NCBI GenBank assembly: GCA_902796815.1
Contig: CADBQL010000238.1
Coordinates: 1-6,031 of the forward strand
DNA from: an uncultured Coriobacteriaceae bacterium
GTDB lineage: Bacteria; Actinomycetota; Coriobacteriia; Coriobacteriales; Eggerthellaceae
Direction: 5' to 3'
DNA length: 6,031 nt
Shown here in pieces: positions 1 to 5,497 of this stretch. The notes beneath the pieces were generated by a model. The model had not been told where the DNA came from and did no database searches. It saw only the letters and a program-made list of their open reading frames with translations. Each line of letters begins with the position of its first letter. The stretch's first letter is position 1. The position numbers and the translations under genes are program-made.

Positions 1-1051
1 TCTCCTCCGTGGAATCATCCGTAGTCTCGTCAGTTGTCTCGTCAGTTGTCTCGTCAGTTGTCTCGTCCGTATTCTCGTCCGTGTTCTCATCCGCTTCGGA
101 TTCAGAGTCTTCGCTTTCCTCGTCTTCATAGTTTTCATCGACGTAGCCATCATATTCCGTCGCAGTGTAACCGCTCTCGACGAGGTTGCCATATTCGTCG
201 AGGGTCGAGCTGTACTCGCTGCCGTCGACGTCACGCGTCACCACTTCGATTACAGTGTTGCCGTATTCGTCCTTGTATGTGTTGTAGCTAACGTACTCGC
301 CGAGGCCATAGTTGGTGATGGCATTTTTAACAACTTCGCTGTAGGCCTTATTCTGAGAAGATGCAGACGCAGACGCGCTCGACCCCGACGATGATCCCGC
401 CAATTTCTCTTCAGCCTCGCGATAATCGGCGTTCGCCTTTATGACGGCTTCAACAAGAGTCTTTGTATCGCTCTCGTTCAGGCCGAAGTCAGCCCAAGTT
501 TCGCCCTGCCCCAAAGCGAGAACGGAATAACCATACCCGTTCTGATTCCAAATCATCTTGGTAGCGGTGCCCTCCTTGTTGCCGTAGCAGGTAACGCTAG
601 CGCCGCTGATGTCGATATCCCACTGGTTTGCAAAAGTCGTATCGTTAAGAGCAGCCCAGTTCGCCGTGAACTCGCTCAACTCGGCTGTGTTGTCGCCGGT
701 CTCCTTGCTCTTGCGCACTACGATTGCGGCTGTACCCGCGTAGCTATGCCCCTCCGCAAAGCCCTTCGTGTAGCTGTACGCCCAATCGTCTTCAATCTTG
801 CCGATGGAAAGCTCCTTGGCATCAGTCGGACAGGCAAAACCATCGAGCCCGGCTTCCCTTCCCGCCAGCTTCGGGTCGTTTGTCTTTGTCCAAATGACAG
901 ATGATGCAACCTCCGAGGACGCACTTGCGCTTTCTGACGAAGCGCTCGCGTCAGAACCATTCGAACCCGAACTCGCCGGCGCGCTCGCTCCGCATCCAGC
1001 GAGAGCGAACGCTATCGCCATCGCCGCCGCAATTGCTACTACCTTCTTCAT
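1..1051 (-). CDS. Secreted lipoprotein with acidic repeat tail (C-terminus beyond window)
   Basis: The reading frame is open for 350 codons from the ATG at 1051 to the left edge, with no stop, so the C-terminus is missing. A GGGGAAGGAA Shine-Dalgarno lies 5 nt before the start. Residues 1-20 form a lipoprotein signal peptide: MKK, an Ala/Val-rich core, then the lipobox LAGC with Cys20 as the lipidated residue. Residues 21-50 are a Ser/Ala-rich linker. A probable folded domain spans about 52-218 (two Cys, at 74 and 155; several Trp). A second Ser/Ala linker (219-232) leads to a segment with two DEYGN motifs (261-265 and 285-289). The end, from about 308, is almost entirely Asp, Glu, Ser and Thr, closing in repeated DETT units. 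I do not recognise the family. It is likely anchored on the outer face of the membrane. The low-complexity tail could be a spacer or cation-binding stretch (inference). Confidence 0.88.
   Translation of the reverse strand, partial: MKKVVAIAAAMAIAFALAGCGASAPASSGSNGSDASASSESASASSEVASSVIWTKTNDPKLAGREAGLDGFACPTDAKELSIGKIEDDWAYSYTKGFAEGHSYAGTAAIVVRKSKETGDNTAELSEFTANWAALNDTTFANQWDIDISGASVTCYGNKEGTATKMIWNQNGYGYSVLALGQGETWADFGLNESDTKTLVEAVIKANADYREAEEKLAGSSSGSSASASASSQNKAYSEVVKNAITNYGLGEYVSYNTYKDEYGNTVIEVVTRDVDGSEYSSTLDEYGNLVESGYTATEYDGYVDENYEDEESEDSESEADENTDENTDETTDETTDETTDETTDDSTEE
12..95 (-). repeat. 12-bp tandem repeat inside the lipoprotein gene
   Basis: Seven 12-bp units run from 12 to 95. The units at 24-35, 36-47 and 48-59 are identical (GTCTCGTCAGTT on the plus strand) and the outer ones are diverged. 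On the coding strand each unit encodes four residues (DETT, or DENT in the first two). Because the unit is a multiple of three, gain or loss changes tail length without shifting the frame. Confidence 0.9.
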
Positions 1052-1185
1052 TTATGTTCCTTCCCCAATGCTTCTAGGCGCTTTTCGCGTCCCTTTTGCC
1101 GTCTCTTTTACGCACTTGCAAGAATGCTCGTCCTGACATTACCGCCTCGTCTACCACCGCCCAGTCTCTTAGCCTTGCGTTGCGC

Positions 1186-1204
1186 AGGCGGCTCGACTCC
1201 GCCT
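1186..1204 (-). other. Hairpin downstream of idi
   Basis: AGGCGG (1186-1191) and CCGCCT (1199-1204) form a perfect 6-bp stem with a 7-nt loop, 32 nt past the idi stop. No T-run follows on the minus strand, so it is a weak terminator candidate and idi transcripts may read on into the lipoprotein gene. The rest of the 185-bp gap (1052-1236) shows no clear promoter or gene that I can support. Confidence 0.35.
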
Positions 1205-1236
1205 ATACGCCCTTCCCCAAAATCCCATTCGTCATT

Positions 1237-1818
1237 TCAACGTGAAAAACGCTTGCCCTCTTTCACACAGGCCATCACCATGCTCAGCACCATGGGCGCC
1301 CAGGCGGCAAACGCTTGCGGCTCATTTGCCAATTCGGCTGCCAAAGCGTCCACGTCAACCCAGCGCACGTCGCCCACCTCAATCGGATCGGGAGAAACGA
1401 CGCCGTCGCAACTTCCCACGAGCACATGGTCGTACTCGAACTCGCATAACCCAGTTTGGAATTCGGCACGATAGGCGAACGCGGCTATCTCGCAGAGATC
1501 TACGGCATCGCAACCCAGCTCTTCGCGCACACGCCGATAGGCGGCGTCCAACAACGCCTCGCCCGCACGCGGATGCGAGCAGCACGAGTTAGCCCAAAGC
1601 CCTCCCGAATGGTATTTTCCCGTCGCACGTTTGGCGAGCAAAAACTCAGGCCCATCTATCCCGTCGCGCATCAACACGACCGAAAAGGCACGATGGAGCA
1701 AGCCTTTTGCATGCGTTTCCCGCTTCGTCGCCGTACCGACTTCGCGATCGAGGCCATCCACCAAAACGAGCAGGTCGTCACGTGCTGAATCTTCTGCTAG
1801 CATCTCGTCTATCTCCAT
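1237..1818 (-). CDS. idi: Isopentenyl-diphosphate delta-isomerase, type I
   Basis: A 193-aa Nudix-fold enzyme interconverting isopentenyl and dimethylallyl diphosphate, the cytosolic step that balances the two isoprenoid building blocks. By eye-alignment to E. coli Idi (182 aa), the key residues are all present: the catalytic Cys is Cys80 in NSCCSHP, the catalytic Glu pair is Glu126 and Glu128 in CEFEYDHVL, metal-binding histidines correspond to His36, His43 and His82, and Glu100 sits in the Nudix-like helix RRVREELG. The AAWAPM segment near 171-176 matches the conserved Trp region. The start at 1818 is supported by GGGAGGAG immediately upstream. It follows a 59-aa ORF with an 11-nt gap, so it is probably co-transcribed and may be translationally coupled. 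It would support quinone and undecaprenyl-phosphate synthesis. The family call is firm. Confidence 0.96.
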   Translation of the reverse strand: MEIDEMLAEDSARDDLLVLVDGLDREVGTATKRETHAKGLLHRAFSVVLMRDGIDGPEFLLAKRATGKYHSGGLWANSCCSHPRAGEALLDAAYRRVREELGCDAVDLCEIAAFAYRAEFQTGLCEFEYDHVLVGSCDGVVSPDPIEVGDVRWVDVDALAAELANEPQAFAAWAPMVLSMVMACVKEGKRFSR

Positions 1819-1829
1819 GGCTCCTCCCG

Positions 1830-2009
1830 CTAGAGCGCTTTCGCATGACCCGGCAAACAGCCTACCTCGACATGCTGAATAACCAAATCAGGCCTATGAT
1901 TATGAATAATGGGCACCAACTTGCCCACTGCCACGTATGCAGCAGCTTCGACAAGCCGTGTAGACGCGAAAAGATAGTCCAACCAGAGATCTGCTTCGGT
2001 TTTTGTCAT
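1830..2009 (-). CDS. Small 59-aa protein upstream of idi, function unknown
   Basis: This short frame starts with MTKTEADLWLDYLF and ends GHAKAL before a TAG at 1830-1832. An AAGGGGAG Shine-Dalgarno is placed 7 nt before the ATG, and a strong promoter lies 32 bp upstream, so the transcript has a very short leader ending in this start. The stop codon directly abuts the idi ribosome binding site and only 11 nt separate the two genes, a typical operon layout. The protein has a likely amphipathic helical N-terminal half (about 5-31), a mildly hydrophobic middle, a single Cys and no membrane segment or signal peptide. I do not recognise a family. It may be a real small protein, or a leader ORF whose translation drives idi expression; promoter and ribosome site argue that it is translated. 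Confidence 0.72.
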   Translation of the reverse strand: MTKTEADLWLDYLFASTRLVEAAAYVAVGKLVPIIHNHRPDLVIQHVEVGCLPGHAKAL

Positions 2010-2040
2010 ATTTGATCTCCCCTTGCGATATGTCAGAAAC

Positions 2041-2070
2041 AGTATACGAGATATAGTGCCTCTTTCACAA
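2041..2070 (-). promoter_or_regulatory. Sigma-70-type promoter for the small ORF-idi operon
   Basis: On the minus strand, TTGTGA (2065-2070) is followed after 18 bp by TATACT (2041-2046), a near-consensus -10 element. Transcription would begin near 2034, about 25 nt before the ATG of the 59-aa ORF. It is the best promoter match I see in the window. Confidence 0.75.
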
Positions 2071-2120
2071 CATACGCACGCATAAAGATTGAGCCTTTAT
2101 CCCCTTACTTCGCTTTATGC

Positions 2121-2153
2121 AAAAAAGGGCTGTTGGAAACTTCCCAACAGCCC
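2121..2153 (-). terminator. Rho-independent terminator of rsr
   Basis: A perfect 10-bp stem (GGGCTGTTGG at 2127-2136 against CCAACAGCCC at 2144-2153) with a 7-nt loop is followed on the minus strand by six T residues (2121-2126). It sits 24 nt beyond the rsr stop and before the idi-operon promoter, so it separates the two transcription units. Confidence 0.93.
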
Positions 2154-2177
2154 AAAATCACTCTTCAACAACTTGCT

Positions 2178-3623
2178 CTACAACTCGACCGCCTCAACTG
2201 CAGCCTCCAGGCTACCTGTGCCGTCTTCGGCAAGAGCCATGAAGGTCAGAAGCTTCTCCGACCAACCAGCCGAAAATGTCGTATCGGCGCCGTCGAATTG
2301 CGTAGTGCCGTAGCCGGCCAGATCGACCGCATGCATCCACACGCGATGACCAACACGGTTGCGATAGGTGGCCATGCGCGACTGAAGCGCATTCTTGCCA
2401 TACTCAGCCGGCGAGCGCCAGCTATAATCAACGTTAACCTCGTTGTCCGAAAAAACGACCACACGATCGCAATCGACACCATCTCGCTCCATGGCATCGA
2501 ACACGGCAGCCATGTTCGTGCAGCCGCCCCAGCCGCGCAGCTTGTCCATCGTTTCCAAAACCGACGAACCCGCGACAACCGGCACACGCTTTGCGTCGTC
2601 CGCGAACGTATAGAGCCAGCAATCATCCGAAAGCCGAACGACACACGAGCCCAACAACGCGGCGACGTCGGCGTACGATACGGAGCTGTTGCCGGAAAGC
2701 CAGCACCCCATCGAACCCGAAACATCCACCGCCACGACCGTGCGACCACCCAGACGCGGATAGTTTCGAACCGACAAGTCCATGGCGTCTCGCAATGCGG
2801 CGAGAACCTTTCCGGATGCCATGTGTTCAACCGATCGATACGCCGACCAGAAGCGGAACGGCAGTTGCTTGGAGTTTGCCACTGCCTGCGGATCGGTCAG
2901 TCGGCTCAGCGCCAGCTCGAAGTTACGAGGACGCGCTTCCAGCATGTTACGAAGGTTTCGCAACATTGCCATGTACGGCACCTTGTTCTCTTCGAGCAGA
3001 TACTCCCACACATCGGCCGTGTTGCCAAAAGCCGAAAGCTCGGTCTCCCAGCTTTCGACATGCGCAAGCTCGCCTGCGACGCAAGCGCGGGTTGCCTCGC
3101 GCCGACGCGGATGGCACAGCTTCACCGCATCAGCCATCGTGACTGTGCGACCCAACATGCGATACTTCGCGAACGTATAGCCCGAAAACTCGTTCATAGC
3201 ATCGCGCAAGCCGCGTCGCAGAGAGTTCGGCAACGGCTCGCCCGGAAACAGCGCAAAGTACGCTGCCAGCATTTCGGTGGCGTCATCGCCACGAACGACG
3301 CATCGCTTGACCGCACGGCGGACGAACGTCTGGCCCTTAACCTCGTGCGCAAGCACAGCGCACAGAACATGGGATGTGGATCGCATGTTCATCACCGTTC
3401 GGGCATACACCGCAAGCTTCGCCACGAACACACCGTCCGTTGCCGCAACTTCACGTGCGAGCGTGATCATGTCCGACGTGGTGTCACCATAGTACTTGGC
3501 TTCATTGACGAAGCTCGTGAGAACCTGCGACATCAGCTCATCGCGCGTTGAGAGCGCATACGCCGCATGCCCGCATCGGTTCACCGTCTTCTTTCCGATC
3601 GCCTTAACATTGAAAGTAGCCAT
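2178..3623 (-). CDS. rsr: Ro60/Rsr ortholog, TROVE and vWA domain RNA-binding protein
   Basis: A 481-aa protein, shorter than human Ro60 or Deinococcus Rsr (about 530-540 aa). Residues from about 15 to 285 are a helical-repeat TROVE domain of the ring-forming type (recognisable stretches: STRDELMSQVL, AREVAATDGVFVAKLAVYARTV). Residues 295-460 are a von Willebrand A domain with an intact metal site: DVSGS (Asp300, Ser302, Ser304), Thr369 in GGCTN and Asp393 in FSDNEV. In studied species the ring binds ends of misfolded or structured RNAs in its cavity and a Y RNA on its outer rim, and works with an exoribonuclease such as PNPase. An AAAGGGGG ribosome site lies 5 nt before the ATG. The gene appears monocistronic, ends in a good terminator and has no rtcA or rtcB beside it here. 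A candidate Y RNA lies divergently upstream. The family call is firm; the exact role is inferred from homologs. Confidence 0.95.
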   Translation of the reverse strand: MATFNVKAIGKKTVNRCGHAAYALSTRDELMSQVLTSFVNEAKYYGDTTSDMITLAREVAATDGVFVAKLAVYARTVMNMRSTSHVLCAVLAHEVKGQTFVRRAVKRCVVRGDDATEMLAAYFALFPGEPLPNSLRRGLRDAMNEFSGYTFAKYRMLGRTVTMADAVKLCHPRRREATRACVAGELAHVESWETELSAFGNTADVWEYLLEENKVPYMAMLRNLRNMLEARPRNFELALSRLTDPQAVANSKQLPFRFWSAYRSVEHMASGKVLAALRDAMDLSVRNYPRLGGRTVVAVDVSGSMGCWLSGNSSVSYADVAALLGSCVVRLSDDCWLYTFADDAKRVPVVAGSSVLETMDKLRGWGGCTNMAAVFDAMERDGVDCDRVVVFSDNEVNVDYSWRSPAEYGKNALQSRMATYRNRVGHRVWMHAVDLAGYGTTQFDGADTTFSAGWSEKLLTFMALAEDGTGSLEAAVEAVEL

Positions 3624-3800
3624 TCCGACCCCCTTTCGTTTTCGTTGTAAACCGAATCGCCTAGCTTAGCTGTCCACGTTACTGGGCTAGTCAATCCGAT
3701 TGCCTGAACCGGCAACCCATCAAAACGCTGCCCTGTCTCATCTGCCTATTTTGAAAAGACCGTTTGGCGGGGTCGCCATTGCAGGCAGTCCCATCAAATC
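3624..3800. other. rsr upstream region with short dyads, no gene
   Basis: No ORF is convincing here. Three short inverted repeats stand out: CAATC/GATTG around one central base (3692-3702), TTGCC/GGCAA with a 6-nt loop (3700-3715), and TGGCG/CGCCA with a 4-nt loop (3765-3778). A further pair, CTGCC (3742-3746) and GGCAG (3784-3788), could enclose the last hairpin. On the minus strand TTGACT (3686-3691) resembles a -35 element for rsr, but the best -10-like sequence (TAAGCT) is 20 bp away, so I do not call the promoter. The dyads could be operators or leader structure for rsr. Confidence 0.4.
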
Positions 3801-3881
3801 CAAAGCGGACAGATGGTAGCGGGAGCGGTAAATAACGATTAACAGTCGAAGTAGCCGCACCCTGCAATGCTGTCCGCTTTG
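3801..3881. repeat. Perfect 12-bp inverted repeat overlapping the putative Y RNA promoter
   Basis: CAAAGCGGACAG (3801-3812) is the exact reverse complement of CTGTCCGCTTTG (3870-3881), with 57 bp between. The left arm covers the proposed -35 hexamer of the Y RNA promoter and the right arm lies inside the proposed RNA. If the whole stretch were transcribed, the stem could continue inward through GC-GGG and GCGGT against GCCGC-A-CCC. It may be a paired operator or part of a longer RNA hairpin. Confidence 0.7.
3806..3834 (+). promoter_or_regulatory. Possible promoter of the putative Y RNA
   Basis: CGGACA (3806-3811) and TAAATA (3829-3834) are separated by 17 bp. The -35 matches consensus at GACA only, while the -10 matches well. 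It would start transcription near 3841, a few bases before the GTCGAAG motif, as expected for an RNA whose 5' end forms the Ro-binding helix. No expression evidence can be seen from sequence. Confidence 0.4.
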
Positions 3882-3951
3882 CACAATGAAAGAGTACGCC
3901 TTTCGAAACCTCCGTTCCAGGCCTGATACTTGATTATCGCCTTATTATTTT
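3841..3951 (+). ncRNA. Candidate bacterial Y RNA adjacent to rsr
   Basis: Bacterial Y RNAs carry a GNCGAA(N)G motif in a helix made by their 5' and 3' ends, where Rsr binds. GTCGAAG occurs at 3845-3851, the only such match on either strand of this gap. Downstream, TACTTGAT (3927-3934) pairs with it: GTC with GAT (one wobble), G3848 bulged, AAGTA with TACTT. Bulge position and the CUUGA-type partner resemble the Ro site of animal Y RNAs. Between the strands are two hairpins: TGCAA/TTGCA (3863-3883, extended by an inner GC pair) and GAAAG/CTTTC with a 7-nt loop (3888-3904). A T-rich tract (3942-3951) follows the helix and may end transcription. I do not see clear D- and T-loop signatures, so it is not an obvious tRNA-like YrlA type. 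The ends are approximate. The location beside rsr is typical for Y RNA genes; the assignment is inference. Confidence 0.55.
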
Positions 3952-4226
3952 GAGGTGATATGGAATTTTGCATTGGGAGCGTACGCTCGGCAAGTCCAGC
4001 AACGCTCGCTTATTCAATTCCGAGATTACGGCAAGGTTACAGAGAACGCTCAGGCAGGATTGCCGCATCCGCAACGACGTACCAGAGATAGCGCTTCTTC
4101 TCATGGCCTGTTAGGCAGATACCCGAAAAAGCGATTCCTTCATAAGAGGAAACCGTCTCTTCTGTTCTAGCCTGACCTGCTGCGCGAAGAAACGGACCGG
4201 CGTTACCACAACAGAAAGATGCATGC
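3952..4226. other. Gap before the membrane protein gene, no confident gene
   Basis: A 43-codon frame begins at the ATG at 3960 (MEFCIGSVRSAS) behind GAGGTGAT, which matches the anti-Shine-Dalgarno, but the spacing to ATG is short and the product looks like random sequence (Arg- and Ser-rich). Longer frames on both strands also lack recognisable content. AAGAG/CTCTT around an 8-nt loop (4144-4161) is a weak hairpin. I see no clear promoter for the following gene. The stretch may hold leader sequence or a decayed gene. Confidence 0.3.
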
Positions 4227-5303
4227 ATGACCAACGATCAAACTGCTCCAACAAACCCAAAGACTCCTATCGGCTTGCGCCTTTGCCAAGCGTATTTCGT
4301 TTTTGCCATGACGCTCGCCCTGGTGTTTGGGTTTCTGTGCTCTCCGCACATGTTCGACTACGATGTCAGCATGGTGCGCGTGCTAGCCCTTATGGCAGGT
4401 GGCACGGTGACGATGTGGCTCATGTCACAGCGTGCTCGCAGCGCGCGGGCGATTGGGGCAATCACCGCCCTTTCCTGCGCTGTTCTTTCGATGGTCGACC
4501 ATGCAGCGTTCGGGGCGTTCGACACGCTTTCCTCCTATGTCGGGTCGGCAGTGACGACCGCAATTATGTTTGCTGAGTACGCAGGCGCTGCCGCAGTGGC
4601 TGCCTACCTCACGTTCTCGCCTCAGGCAAAACGCATCCTCAACAAGCCGCCCGACCTTTCGCCTGGCGCAAGGACCGGCCATAGCTGGGACGCCCCTCTG
4701 CGTCAACGCGTGCGGACGCGCGTGTTCTGGCGCGACCTCCTCGTGTATTTCATTTCGTTCTCGCTGCTGGGCCATTGGGCCGAAATGCTGTTTTGCCGGC
4801 TTATCGTCGCAGGCGTCTTCATGGGAGATTACGATCCTACCAACGCGATGCTTTGGAGCCAATGGCTTTTCCCATTCACGGCCGAAGGCGCGGCGGCAGT
4901 CGCTATCGTGTTCATCCTGCATCCTTTTTCACGTTGGTTGTTGAAAAAAACGGGTAACCGCGTGTGGCTTGCCGTGCTGCTGAGCTTCCTGGTGAATGCG
5001 GCGGTATGCACGAGCATCGACTTTACAACCGGCATGGTGGCCAACCAGGACTTTAGCCTGTGGGATTATCGTGCCATGCCGTTCAACTTCATGGGACAGG
5101 TATGCTTGCAGAACTCGATGGTCTACAGCATCGCGGCTACGCTCATCGTCTGGGTTTTCTATCCCCTGCTCGACACGGCGTTGCGCCGCATGCCCCGCGG
5201 CGTCGCGAACGCCATCGCGTTCGGCATGCTCGGCATGTACCTGTTCTTGGCCATGCTGTACTTCTTCGACATCGCTGCCCTGTTCGGAGGGTGGAACCTG
5301 TAA
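4227..5303 (+). CDS. CmpB-like putative ABC transporter permease, multi-pass membrane protein
   Basis: A 358-aa integral membrane protein with about eight to nine predicted helices: near 21-40, 50-67, 75-96, 105-130, 168-195, 211-231, 246-265, 284-313 and 328-352. The second half resembles the family often annotated 'putative ABC transporter permease' (CmpB-like, ABC-transporter type IV). Its signs are FSLLGHWAEMLFCRLIVAG near 177-196, with the G...E spacing typical of the family, and LWDYRAMPFNFMGQVCLQN (278-296), matching the conserved W-D-Y...P-x-N-x-x-G-x-x-x-L signature. The first 130 residues are an extra membrane region. No ATPase subunit is nearby, and the substrate is unknown. The start at 4227 is one of two overlapping ATGs; it alone is in frame, with only a weak AGAAAG ribosome site 8 nt upstream. 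The stop codon is followed at once by a palindromic repeat. Confidence 0.85.
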   Translation: MTNDQTAPTNPKTPIGLRLCQAYFVFAMTLALVFGFLCSPHMFDYDVSMVRVLALMAGGTVTMWLMSQRARSARAIGAITALSCAVLSMVDHAAFGAFDTLSSYVGSAVTTAIMFAEYAGAAAVAAYLTFSPQAKRILNKPPDLSPGARTGHSWDAPLRQRVRTRVFWRDLLVYFISFSLLGHWAEMLFCRLIVAGVFMGDYDPTNAMLWSQWLFPFTAEGAAAVAIVFILHPFSRWLLKKTGNRVWLAVLLSFLVNAAVCTSIDFTTGMVANQDFSLWDYRAMPFNFMGQVCLQNSMVYSIAATLIVWVFYPLLDTALRRMPRGVANAIAFGMLGMYLFLAMLYFFDIAALFGGWNL

Positions 5304-5491
5304 ATGAGTCATGCCCCAGGGGCGAAACTCATCGGGAACGACCCATCGCCCAATGAGTCATGCCCCAGGGGCGTGACTCATCCCGGCAGGCGCAACTCGT
5401 TGGGCAAATGAGTTTTGCCCCAGGGGCAAAACTCATCCCTAAAAGCACCACCCGATAGTTGAATGAGTCATGCCCCAGGGGCGAAACTCAT
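5304..5491. repeat. Array of four 29-bp palindromic repeats between convergent genes
   Basis: Copies lie at 5304-5332, 5353-5381, 5408-5436 and 5463-5491, starting 49, 55 and 55 bp apart. Each has two 14-nt arms around a central A; outer ATGAGT/ACTCAT and inner GCCCC/GGGGC are constant. The copy at 5408 is a perfect palindrome (arm ATGAGTTTTGCCCC); the second pairs fully with one wobble; the first and fourth are identical, with mismatches at arm positions 7 and 8. The spacer at 5382-5407 holds GGCGCAACTCGT, resembling a decayed half repeat. The array starts directly after the stop of the upstream gene and ends 6 bp before the stop of the convergent one. Any transcript from either side would form stable hairpins, which may end transcription or protect mRNA ends; there is no T-run after them. 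Confidence 0.93.
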
Positions 5492-5497
5492 CGTGGC

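Noticed and set aside
34..291. Plus-strand Ser/Arg/His-rich frame
   Set aside because: It is the antisense reading of the lipoprotein gene; its repeats only mirror the 12-bp coding repeat.
2133..3551. Long plus-strand frame of 472 codons
   Set aside because: It lies antisense to rsr, is rich in His, Arg and Gln as expected of a shadow frame, and has no recognisable domain.
3700..3722. T-arm-like GGTTCA on the minus strand, considered as part of a tRNA or tRNA-like Y RNA
   Set aside because: The loop is 6 nt with TTGCC/GGCAA stems and no accompanying acceptor, D arm or CCA end.
4037..4234. Minus-strand 65-codon frame in the gap before the membrane protein gene
   Set aside because: No convincing ribosome site, no recognisable content, and its start overlaps the start of the well-supported plus-strand gene.
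4425..4922. Minus-strand 165-codon frame
   Set aside because: It is antisense to the membrane protein gene, is Arg/His/Cys-rich and lacks a ribosome site.
5304..5491. CRISPR-like array (four 29-bp repeats with 20-26 bp spacers)
   Set aside because: The repeats are near-complete palindromes, differ inside the arms, have short uneven spacers, one of which contains a decayed half repeat, and no cas gene is in the window.
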